Shown here piece by piece: positions 40,282 to 48,577 of a DNA stretch of 62,740 nucleotides. How positions within the stretch are numbered: position 1 is the first letter of the stretch; every line of letters starts with the position of its first letter. Source of the DNA: Terriglobia bacterium (GTDB lineage Bacteria; Acidobacteriota; Terriglobia; Acidiferrales; UBA7541). Position numbers and translations under genes: made by a program. The notes under the pieces were generated by a model that did not search any database, was not told where the DNA came from, and saw nothing but the letters and a program-made list of their open reading frames with translations. Location: the NCBI GenBank assembly GCA_020073485.1, contig JAIQFB010000029.1:1-62740 (forward strand), written 5' to 3'.

Positions 40282-41637
40282 CTACTTCGCGGTCGGCGCC
40301 GGCTCTCCAGGGCCTGTATACTTTAGAATAAACAATCCCCATTGTTTATTGGTGATGTAGATGTTCCCGCGCGTGTCCACCAGCACGTCCTCGGTCTGGC
40401 TCACCAGCTTGTCATAAGGCGCAGGCATACGCCGCACCGTAGGCGTGGGCGGAATAAACCAGCCGACCTCTTTCGGCAAGCGCGCGTCCTTAATGTCATA
40501 GATGCGCAGGCCCGCGTTGAAGTAGGTGAGGTAAATCAGGTCGCCCTGCTTTTCCACGTCCGGATTGTGCTGCAGGATGTTTGTATTGTGCGGCCCGAAT
40601 CGCCCTCCCTTGTCGCAGAAATCGGTGTACGGCGCATCTGCGGGAGGAACGGGAATGGGAAGCGTGGAGACGAGTTTCGGCTTGGTTGGATCCTTGATGT
40701 CGATCAACCCGGACAAGAACAACGCGCCCGTGCAGGCCGCCGCGCCGGTCGGCGAGTCGCCTCCTCCGGTGCCCTCGGCGTGCGCGAACAGCAAATTTCT
40801 GCCCGGGATCGGCATGACGTCATGCACGGGAATATTCGTCCCGAAGGGCGGGCTGACGGTAAGCTGGCCGATCAATTTTGGTTTGGAAACGTCACTGATA
40901 TCGAGGATGACCACCGCGGGGCTGTACCCCAAGTAAGCGGTGTCGCCGTCAATCACGGCCGGGCCGTGGAATCCGTAGATGGGCGCCGGCAGCGGTGGCT
41001 CGCCCTCTTTCTGCCCCGTCATCCACCAGCGCCCAGCTTCCTTCGGATGCGCCGGATCGCTGACGTCGAGGATCACTAGAATTTGTCCCTTGTAGCCGGG
41101 CATGCCCGCGGAGAGGTACGCATATTTTCCGCCGGGATAGCCGTCGCGATGCGTGCCGGTGGCGCCCGTCTTCCACCACGCCACTTGCTCGGGATTCGTA
41201 GGGTCGCTGATGTCCCAGAGCAGCAGTCCTTCATTGACCTTCTTGTTCGGGTCGCCTCCGTATCCGGCACGATCCTGAAGAGGTGTGATCATCAGGTTGC
41301 CATGAAGATCGATCTGGCCCGCGGAAGTCGGCATGGGGCCAGGGAGAAACTTGACTACCTTTGGATTCGTGGGATCGGTCACATCGACAACGCTCCAGCC
41401 GCCAGCCACAAAATGGCCCATGTAGAGATACCAGCGGTCGCCGACATGCTTGATGGCCATCTTGAACGCCTCGTGGCCGTCCAGATCGCTGTAGCCGATC
41501 GGCCTCATGTTGCTGGCTTCCCAGCCGGACGGAATCTGGTCCGCGAAGGCGCGCTGCGGGAGCGCGTACAAAATGCCTGCAAGGAGGACGGCATAAGTCA
41601 ACATTTGCCGGTGAAGTTTGGTAGTGGTCGATTTCAT
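40282..41637 (-). CDS. Exported LVIVD-repeat beta-propeller protein
   Basis: 451 residues from the ATG at 41637 with GGGAGACAAA upstream. The signal peptide is AVLLAGILYALPQRAFA. The body is made of LVIVD repeats, for example GWSVVDVTDPTNPKVV, GLLLWDISDPTNPEQV, ILVILDVSDPAHPKEAG and AVVILDISDVSKPKLIG. They fold as a beta-propeller used for binding rather than catalysis. The C-terminus has an additional strand set (RGNIYITNKQWGLFILKYTG). The gene is convergent with the VOC gene and reads the same way as the dehydrogenase at 41729, which lies 91 bases upstream of it. Confidence 0.85.
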   Translation of the reverse strand: MKSTTTKLHRQMLTYAVLLAGILYALPQRAFADQIPSGWEASNMRPIGYSDLDGHEAFKMAIKHVGDRWYLYMGHFVAGGWSVVDVTDPTNPKVVKFLPGPMPTSAGQIDLHGNLMITPLQDRAGYGGDPNKKVNEGLLLWDISDPTNPEQVAWWKTGATGTHRDGYPGGKYAYLSAGMPGYKGQILVILDVSDPAHPKEAGRWWMTGQKEGEPPLPAPIYGFHGPAVIDGDTAYLGYSPAVVILDISDVSKPKLIGQLTVSPPFGTNIPVHDVMPIPGRNLLFAHAEGTGGGDSPTGAAACTGALFLSGLIDIKDPTKPKLVSTLPIPVPPADAPYTDFCDKGGRFGPHNTNILQHNPDVEKQGDLIYLTYFNAGLRIYDIKDARLPKEVGWFIPPTPTVRRMPAPYDKLVSQTEDVLVDTRGNIYITNKQWGLFILKYTGPGEPAPTAK

Positions 41638-41728
41638 TTTGTCTCCCGGGAACAAATCGAGTTTTTACTGTCGGTCGAATATCACGGGGCCTGAGGGATG
41701 TAAAGCGATTCGATGCCGTCCGCGAATT

Positions 41729-42697
41729 TCAGTCCCCCTGAGCGGCTGGACGCCTTCCAGAGGCTTGAGTGATTCGGGCGAACGCGTTCCGTAGGACGTC
41801 GGCGCTTTGCCGAAACCCTTGCCGTTCCTGCTCGGACATTTCCGGCTCAAGGATTTGGCTCACACCATGGCGGCCAAGCACACTTGGAAGAGAAATGGTG
41901 ACATCGTATTTCGGATTGTACGAGCCAATGGGAATTACGACGTGCTCGTCGCGCAAGATCGCCTCGGCGATGCGCGCCGTGACCATGCCAATTCCAAGTT
42001 GGCTTGCTCCAGTTCCTTCGATGATTGTGATATTTGCGAAGCGCACGTCCTGCTCCACATCCCGGCGAAAAGTGCCCATAGTCTGGCCGCTCTGCTCCAA
42101 CAAATTGGATATGGGAGTTCCCCCAACGCGCGCCGAAGACCACAAGAATACCTGGGACGTCCCGTGCTCTCCGACGACTTGCGCCTCGACGTACATGGGG
42201 TTCACGTTTAGGCGGCGGGCGAGATGTAAACGGAAGCGCAGCGAGTCCAGAAAAGTGCCGGTGCTTAACACGCGGTCATGGCCAGCGAGTTGCCGCGCGA
42301 GATCGGCGAGGGGATCGGGGGGATCGGTGACGACGACGATCACCGCCTGCGGCGCGACTTCTACGACATGAGGAATAATATCCCGGTAGACTCCGGCATT
42401 TACGTCAAGAAGCTTGAGCCTTCCGGCGGGATCGCTGCGGTCCGTGGCTCCGCCAGTTTTCTCATTGATACCCGCGGTGACAATCACCAGCACTGCATCG
42501 GCAAGGTCTTGATAGCCCCCGGCGCGAAGCTCGACTGTCGGAGAGAGCGTTGCGCCGTATTGAAGGTCGGCGACGACGCCCTTCGCGCGCTCCTGATTCT
42601 TGTCCAGGACAATGACCTGGCACGCAACTCCTCGCATGACGAGAGACAGAAGGCAGGCAGAACCCACGCCGCCCGCTCCAACGATGCCGACTTTCAT
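41729..42697 (-). CDS. L-lactate/malate dehydrogenase family protein
   Basis: 322 residues from the ATG at 42697, which has AGGAGG six bases upstream; the longer frame to 43084 is non-coding. The Rossmann motif is VGIVGAGGVGSA. The substrate arginine lies in LDSLRFR and the catalytic histidine in VGEHGTSQ. LDH-type rather than MDH-type features prevail around FLDSLRFR. The mobile substrate loop after VTAGIN is longer than usual by about nine residues (EKTGGATDRSDPAGR), so the choice between lactate, malate or another 2-keto acid cannot be made. Cytoplasmic, unlike its neighbours. Confidence 0.85.
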   Translation of the reverse strand: MKVGIVGAGGVGSACLLSLVMRGVACQVIVLDKNQERAKGVVADLQYGATLSPTVELRAGGYQDLADAVLVIVTAGINEKTGGATDRSDPAGRLKLLDVNAGVYRDIIPHVVEVAPQAVIVVVTDPPDPLADLARQLAGHDRVLSTGTFLDSLRFRLHLARRLNVNPMYVEAQVVGEHGTSQVFLWSSARVGGTPISNLLEQSGQTMGTFRRDVEQDVRFANITIIEGTGASQLGIGMVTARIAEAILRDEHVVIPIGSYNPKYDVTISLPSVLGRHGVSQILEPEMSEQERQGFRQSADVLRNAFARITQASGRRPAAQGD

Positions 42698-42883
42698 GAA
42701 GGGCCTCCTTGGTTGAAAATGAGGCGAAATCTCGCTTCGCCTCACGGGAGTAGGGCAGTATACCTCCAGCTCGTGAACTTGGCGGGCGGCCCCCCTCTTA
42801 TCCGCGTGGAAAATGGCCGCGCGTGAAGTAAGATGTGCGCGAATCGCGGAACGTTTCTCAAAATTCAAATTCGCGGGGCCGCC

Positions 42884-43954
42884 ATGTCGCAGAGGCACCG
42901 AATCCACTTCGCCACAGGAATTGTCGTGTCCGTGGTTGCCGGACTTTTTGGCGCGAACGGACGCGCACAGACCGATCCTCCTAGGAGCGGGCTGCAAGTA
43001 CAGCCCGCACCCGATTCCGCCCCCAACCCCTACCGCACCGTCGAGAACTGGGCGAAGCTGCCCGCTGGCAGAACCTGGGGGCAAGTGATCAGCGTGAGAA
43101 TCGACCGCGACGGCAAAAGCATATGGGTAGCCGAACGTTGCGGCGGAACTTCCTGCGCCAAATCCGACCTAGCGCCGATATTGAAATTCGACTCCTCCGG
43201 CAACCTGGTGAAAAGCATCGCGGCGGGAATGATTGTGCGCCCCCACGGCCTTTTCATCGATAAGAAGGGAAACGTTTGGGCGACCGACGGCGACGGCGAA
43301 GCCGGAAAGGGCCACCAGGTTTTTGAGTTCAGCCCAGATGGAAAAGTGCTCATGACGCTGGGCAAGGCGGGTGTGGCCGGAGACGGCCCGGACACGTTTA
43401 ACCGTCCAAGCAATGTGCTGGTCGCGCCCGACGGCGACATTTTTGTCGCGGACGGACACGGCCCGGGCTCAAACGCGCGCATCGTGAAATTTTCGGCGGA
43501 CGGCAAATTCATCAAGGCCTGGGGAAAGCAAGGAAGCGAGCCGGGCGAGTTCAATAATCCCCATTCGCTCGCCATGGATTCCAAAGGGCGGCTGTACGTC
43601 GCCGATCGCGGAAACAACCGTGTGCAAATCTTCGATCAGGACGGAAATTTCCTCGACCAGTGGCGGCAATTCGGCCGGCCGAGCGGAGTGTTCATCGATA
43701 AGCACGACATTCTCTATGTCGCCGATTCCGAATCGAACAATTCGCGCAATCCGGGCTTCCATCGCGGCATCCGCATCGGAAGCGTCAAGAACGGCAAAGT
43801 GACGGCCTTTATTCCTGACCCGGTGCTGGTGCCGGGCGAGGGACTGGACCCGACGAACGGAACCGCGGCCGAAGGCGTCGCGGCGGATGACGCGGGCAAT
43901 GTCTACGGAGCCGAGGTCGGCCCGCGGAATCTGAAAAAATACGTAAAAAAGTGA
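42884..43954 (+). CDS. Exported NHL-repeat beta-propeller protein
   Basis: 356 residues from an ATG at 42884 (an upstream ATG at 42833 adds 17 residues before the signal peptide). Signal: IVVSVVAGLFGANGRAQ. At least five NHL repeats follow, for example RPHGLFIDKKGNVWATDGDG, RPSNVLVAPDGDIFVADGHG and NPHSLAMDSKGRLYVADRGN. The fold resembles peptidyl-alpha-hydroxyglycine alpha-amidating lyase and related propellers. Catalysis is not assured. It is followed 76 bases later by an amidohydrolase in the same direction. Confidence 0.82.
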   Translation: MSQRHRIHFATGIVVSVVAGLFGANGRAQTDPPRSGLQVQPAPDSAPNPYRTVENWAKLPAGRTWGQVISVRIDRDGKSIWVAERCGGTSCAKSDLAPILKFDSSGNLVKSIAAGMIVRPHGLFIDKKGNVWATDGDGEAGKGHQVFEFSPDGKVLMTLGKAGVAGDGPDTFNRPSNVLVAPDGDIFVADGHGPGSNARIVKFSADGKFIKAWGKQGSEPGEFNNPHSLAMDSKGRLYVADRGNNRVQIFDQDGNFLDQWRQFGRPSGVFIDKHDILYVADSESNNSRNPGFHRGIRIGSVKNGKVTAFIPDPVLVPGEGLDPTNGTAAEGVAADDAGNVYGAEVGPRNLKKYVKK

Positions 43955-44030
43955 ATGCAATAGTGAATCTTACAGGGCCTTTCATGAGGATCATTCCTTG
44001 ACGCGGGCGTACCGCGGGCGTAGCGTCTAA

Positions 44031-45398
44031 ATGAAAAACAAAATTGAAAATCGGAACGATTTTTCAAATCCAACGCGGAGAGTTTCCCTTCCCATGCTGA
44101 CACGCCGCAAGTTTTCTCAATTACTCCTCGGATCGCCCCTGCTGACCTCGAGCAGCCTCGCGCGGGCTGGCACTTCTCCTTCCGCACCCGCTCAGGACAT
44201 GGGCCGGGCCCTGACGCAAAGCCGCGACCTGCTGATCAAAGGCGGCACGGTCATTGATCCCAGCCAGAAACTGCACGCGCTGCTCGACGTGACGGTGAAA
44301 GACGGCAAAATTTCGCAGATCGCGCCGGATATTCCCGAGGATGGATCGCGGAGCGTGATTTCCGCCAAGGGAAAAATCGTCACGCCGGGGCTGATCGATG
44401 TCCACGTGCATGTTTTTGAAGGAGTGGGACCCACGGGACTCAACGCCGATCAATATTGCCTGGGCCGTGGCGTGACCACCGCCGTGGATGCCGGCTCGAC
44501 GGGCTACTTCGCGATTGCCGGATTCCGGCAGTACGTGATCAAGCCTTCGGCAACCAGAATTTATGCGATGGTGGACATCGGCGCTCGCGGCACGCTGATG
44601 GGCCTAGCCGGAAATTACTCAAATCTCGACTGGGTGAATCCGCAATTGACCGCGCGGGCGGCGGAAGCGAACAAACCCGATGTCGTCGCGATCAAGACCC
44701 GGCTTTCCAAAGAAATCGCCGGATCAAACGATCTTGAAGTCTTGAAGAGAGCGCTGGAAGCCGCCGAGCTTTCTCATCTGCCCCTGATGGTGCACGTTGG
44801 GGATACCTTTTCTCCTCTGCCGGAGATCCTTCGCCAATTGCGAAAGGGCGACATCCTGACGCACTGCTATACCGGGCGGCCGCACGGACCGCTCGACGCC
44901 AATGGAAAAATTCTTCCCGAGATGCTCGATTGCCGCGCACGCGGCGTCCTGTTCGACATCGGCGACGGCGGGCCGCATCTGAGCCTGGACGTGGCGGAAA
45001 AGTGCATCCAGCAGAATTTTTTGCCTGATACGATCGGCACGGACCTGGGAGGATTGAGTTACAACGGGCCGGTGTACGACCTGGTCACGGAAGTGTCGAA
45101 GTTCCTGCTGCTGGGGCTGAGCCTGGATCAGGTCATCGAACGCGTCACGCTGAGGCCCACGCGGATGTTTGATTTTGGCATCGAACTCGGCACGCTGCGG
45201 CCGGGGACAGTGGCGGATGTAACTATTCTCGATGTCCGGGAAGGAAATTTTACGTTTACCGACAGTAGCGGAAAGAAGCGCGCGGGCCGGCAGAAACTCC
45301 AATCCACGGCGACGATTCGCGCCGGAAAAACGTATGTCAATCGAAGCGATGATGCGGCCGCACCCATCGGGTCAAGAGCGGAAGAAAGTCGAGGATAG
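44031..45398 (+). CDS. Tat-exported amidohydrolase/deacetylase
   Basis: 455 residues. The N-terminus has a twin-arginine signal (LTRRKFSQLLLGSPLLTSS). The internal ATG at 44094 would give a shorter, equally sound Tat signal. The metallohydrolase fold has GLIDVHVHVFEG, a candidate carbamylated lysine in VVAIKTRLSKE, His in LMVHVGDTF, His in ILTHCYTGRP and Asp in TIGTDLGG. It resembles the 'amidohydrolase/deacetylase family metallohydrolase' group, related to dihydroorotase and D-aminoacylase. Tat export implies a folded, metal-loaded enzyme is moved out. The substrate is unknown. Confidence 0.85.
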   Translation: MKNKIENRNDFSNPTRRVSLPMLTRRKFSQLLLGSPLLTSSSLARAGTSPSAPAQDMGRALTQSRDLLIKGGTVIDPSQKLHALLDVTVKDGKISQIAPDIPEDGSRSVISAKGKIVTPGLIDVHVHVFEGVGPTGLNADQYCLGRGVTTAVDAGSTGYFAIAGFRQYVIKPSATRIYAMVDIGARGTLMGLAGNYSNLDWVNPQLTARAAEANKPDVVAIKTRLSKEIAGSNDLEVLKRALEAAELSHLPLMVHVGDTFSPLPEILRQLRKGDILTHCYTGRPHGPLDANGKILPEMLDCRARGVLFDIGDGGPHLSLDVAEKCIQQNFLPDTIGTDLGGLSYNGPVYDLVTEVSKFLLLGLSLDQVIERVTLRPTRMFDFGIELGTLRPGTVADVTILDVREGNFTFTDSSGKKRAGRQKLQSTATIRAGKTYVNRSDDAAAPIGSRAEESRG

Positions 45399-45552
45399 CA
45401 CGGAGAAATCCCCTTATTTAAGGACGATTTGTTCAGGCTGCGCTCTTGCGATTGGAGCATGCCGCCGGCGCTATTGCGCGGTGCGGACAGTTGCCGCAAA
45501 AAAGTATTTGAGAAGCCGGGACCGGACGGAAGGCGCCCCTCACTTGGCGATG

Positions 45553-47214
45553 CTACTTTTGGGGAAGCCCAAAAACGGTGACCGTGGGATTTCCCCCCTT
45601 GATTTCGGGATAAGTCTTACTACCGATGACGTTGCCATCCCCGGAGGTGACTCCGACGTATTGCTTGTTGTGCGCCGAATAGGTAATGACGCCGCCCTGT
45701 ATCGAATCCCCAAGATCGTAGTGAAGCAGAACTTTGCCCGATTGGGCGTCCAGCGCGTCAAAATAGCCCCCGACTTCGCCGGTAAAAATTAGATCGGAAG
45801 CCGTAATGGCAACGCCGGCGACCAGCGGCGTAGGCGCCTCATATCGCCAGCGCTCTTTCCCGGTTGCCGCGTCGAATCCCGTTAGGCGGCCGCGCGACCC
45901 GGAATAGGCGCCATGATCGATCGGGCCGCCAAAGTAGCTTTTTTCGCTGGCATTCGCCTTCTCCACGCTGGGAGGCTCCTTGTCCTTCATGTTCATGGTG
46001 CACCACTGGTCGTTGGCAGGCACGACGAGCAGGCTCAGTTTAGGGCTGAACGCCCCGCTGTTCCACTCATTGCCCCCCAATATCCCAGGACACACTTTGA
46101 GCGGAGTGGTGGTGCTGAGCGGGACCTCCGTGTTCAGACGAGTCGCGAAAGGGACGCTATACACAATCTGATGCGAATCGCCATCAACCACGCGCAGCAA
46201 GCCATCTTTGCCGGTCGAGGCGATCATGGTGCGGGAGTTCACTTTGAAGATCGGATTGACGTGGGTGATGTCGTAGTCGTCCACGTCATGGGGAATGAAT
46301 TGCTTGTACCAGAGCAGATGGCCCGTCTTCCCGTCGAGAGCGATGATGGAATTCGTGTACAGGTTGATGCCAGGCCTGGCATCGTCATAAAAATCGGGGG
46401 CCGGATTGCCGCCTGCAACGTACAGGACTCCTTTGTCGCTATCGTAGGACTGCGGAGTCCAAAGTGCGCCTCCCGCGTGCTTCCGCGCGTCCGGATTTGG
46501 CCCCCAGGTATCGGCTCCGGGTTCGCCATCCTGCGGAATAATGTTGAACTTCCAGACCTGCTCGCCATCGCTTAGCCGGAACGCGCCAATCCACCCGCTG
46601 GCTGCCCTTTCCGAACCCGCGGGTCCTACGTAAATCATGTCCCCGGTCACAAGCGCGGGCATGGCGATGAAATAGCCTTCCTTGGGATTTGCGATTTGCT
46701 TGGCCCAGAGAAGCTTTCCAGTTTCGGCGTCCAGTGCGATCAGATAACCGTCCCCGGTACCCCGGATAATTTTTCCGTTGGCGATCGCCGGACCGCGATG
46801 GGGATGAACGGGAGCGTGGTCCCGCGGGATCCATTGATACGACCACAAAACGCGACAGTCCGCTGCGTCGAGAGCGACGGTATAATGGTCGCTCGTCGCG
46901 TAAAGAACCCCCGCGGAAACGATGGGCGCCGATTCGGAAGGCACCTTTTCGGGGAAGGTATAGGAGCAAACCTTGGCGAGTTGCTTCACATTGCCAGGCG
47001 TAATCTGATTCAACGCGCTGTAACGCGTGCCGTTGAAATCGCGATCCGCATAAGTCCAATCCCCACTGTCCGCCTGAGCGGGGCTCGCGGCAAGAGTTCG
47101 TCCGCCAAAACCGCAAATCGAGGCGAATAGGATTGCTGGCACCGCGATTGAAAAAGAAAACAATTTGACCCGCGGGACAGCTCCTGCTTGAGCATGGAAA
47201 GCGCCCCTCGTCAT
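45553..47214 (-). CDS. Exported PQQ-dependent dehydrogenase-like protein
   Basis: 553 residues from the ATG at 47214. Signal peptide IAVPAILFASICGFGG. An eight-bladed quinoprotein propeller follows with tryptophan-docking repeats such as IALDAETGKLLWAKQIA and IALDGKTGHLLWYKQFI. The active-site region has HDVDDYDITHVNP, which matches the catalytic Asp area of alcohol dehydrogenases. No CxxCH heme motif is present, so electrons must leave through a separate cytochrome. No PQQ synthesis gene lies in the window. Related families oxidise alcohols or sugars in the periplasm. It is convergent with the amidohydrolase at 44031. Confidence 0.85.
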   Translation of the reverse strand: MTRGAFHAQAGAVPRVKLFSFSIAVPAILFASICGFGGRTLAASPAQADSGDWTYADRDFNGTRYSALNQITPGNVKQLAKVCSYTFPEKVPSESAPIVSAGVLYATSDHYTVALDAADCRVLWSYQWIPRDHAPVHPHRGPAIANGKIIRGTGDGYLIALDAETGKLLWAKQIANPKEGYFIAMPALVTGDMIYVGPAGSERAASGWIGAFRLSDGEQVWKFNIIPQDGEPGADTWGPNPDARKHAGGALWTPQSYDSDKGVLYVAGGNPAPDFYDDARPGINLYTNSIIALDGKTGHLLWYKQFIPHDVDDYDITHVNPIFKVNSRTMIASTGKDGLLRVVDGDSHQIVYSVPFATRLNTEVPLSTTTPLKVCPGILGGNEWNSGAFSPKLSLLVVPANDQWCTMNMKDKEPPSVEKANASEKSYFGGPIDHGAYSGSRGRLTGFDAATGKERWRYEAPTPLVAGVAITASDLIFTGEVGGYFDALDAQSGKVLLHYDLGDSIQGGVITYSAHNKQYVGVTSGDGNVIGSKTYPEIKGGNPTVTVFGLPQK

Positions 47215-47518
47215 ACTCTTTGCCCTCGATCGGAAGTCGGAATCGTCTTTGGTTCCGCTGTTGCCACTCTTATTCGATTGCGTCCGTTTGTCAAGCGCAC
47301 CAGCGACGGAACCCTGTATGCACACCATCGTCCATACACTGCCCGGATCAGCAACATCCCCGCGTATCTAAAGAGTGCGCAGCCCCATTCCACGCCGGAG
47401 AGACGCCACAGGTGCGACACCAATTTGAAATTTGGAATTTGCCGCATATAATGCCCGTGGAACCCGGGAAGCAAGCAATCCTCCGCTCCAGAGCGCTGAC
47501 TCGAAAAAGGTGACCATC

Positions 47519-48226
47519 GTGGAAAAACAGGACGAACAACCGAACTCGAACGCGAAAACGCTGGTGGACCGCCGCGACCTTCTGGTAGCCGGAGCCGCGA
47601 CTCTTGCGGGATCTTCCCTTTTAGGTTTTGGCGCGCCCGCCGAAGCCGCGGCGGCCGAAATGGCGCAGGACCGCATGCCGCCGATCCCGGCCGATAAGAT
47701 GACGGACGCGCAAAAAGAAGCGGCCGCGGAAATCATGTCCGGGCCTCGCAAGGCCGTCGTCGGCCCGTTCATTCCGTTGATGCGCAGCCCCGACTTGATG
47801 AACCGCCTGCAAAAGGTAGGCGAGTACCTGCGCTACAACACCAAACTCGGACCGAACATCAGCGAATTCATCATTCTGCAAATGGCGCGGCACATGACGC
47901 AGCAGTTCGAGTGGGACTCGCATGTGGATCTGGCGCGCAAAGCGGGCGTGAAAGAGGAAACGATCACCGCGATCGCCCAAGGACGCCGGCCCACGGGGAT
48001 GACCGCCGATGAAGAGATGGTCTACGAGTTCGTCTCCGAAATCCGGCAGCACCAGAGTGTGTGCGATGCCACCTACGCGCCCATCGTAAAGCGGTTTGGC
48101 GAGCAAGGCGTGATCGATATCGCGGCCTTGTGCGGGTATTACACCACGCTTGGTTACGTCATGAATGTGGCAAGGACTCCGCTGCCCCCGGGAAGACCGG
48201 TCGGGCTGGAACTTTTCCCGCACTGA
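47519..48226 (+). CDS. Tat-exported carboxymuconolactone-decarboxylase-like protein
   Basis: 235 residues from a GTG at 47519 with AAAGGTG upstream; alternatives are GTG 47510 and ATG 47432. The signal is Tat-like: DRRDLLVAGAATLAGSSLLGF. The mature part is an AhpD/CMD-like all-helical domain with LGPNISEFIILQMARHMTQQFEWDSH, but the usual CxxC of AhpD is absent, as in true CMD proteins. An exported CMD-like protein is uncommon. It stands alone between the PQQ gene (divergent) and the S9 peptidase. Substrate unknown. Confidence 0.78.
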   Translation: MEKQDEQPNSNAKTLVDRRDLLVAGAATLAGSSLLGFGAPAEAAAAEMAQDRMPPIPADKMTDAQKEAAAEIMSGPRKAVVGPFIPLMRSPDLMNRLQKVGEYLRYNTKLGPNISEFIILQMARHMTQQFEWDSHVDLARKAGVKEETITAIAQGRRPTGMTADEEMVYEFVSEIRQHQSVCDATYAPIVKRFGEQGVIDIAALCGYYTTLGYVMNVARTPLPPGRPVGLELFPH

Positions 48227-48312
48227 TTCAGCCTGCATCCAGGTCTGGATTTCAAATAGGTGAGTTAGATTCCAATCATGCTCTCTGCGTCTCGAAAGGC
48301 CCGGGACGCGGA

Positions 48313-48361
48313 GGCCGCTACAAACCCTATCCAAGCAGGCGAAGTTGATTTTGTAGCGGCC
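48313..48361. terminator. 12-bp inverted repeat after the CMD-like gene
   Basis: GGCCGCTACAAA (48313-48324) pairs with TTTGTAGCGGCC (48350-48361) around a 25-base loop. It lies about 90 bases after the CMD-like stop and has no T-run. The rest of the 48227-48577 gap shows no gene. Confidence 0.45.
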
Positions 48362-48577
48362 GTTCACAACGAACGTTCACGGTGAACCGCTCGCATTTTG
48401 AGCGGGCAGCTTTCTTCTGCTTCATTGACGAAGCCAACCTTGCAACCCTCCCCTATGGCAACTTGGAAAAATACCGGGATAATGTAATGATCCGGCGGGA
48501 ACCGGTCGCTCGCAGTCGCCCGTCGAGGAAATATTCTCGAACGGACACGCGGGCATCGGGCCGCGGAAAGGTTTTCG

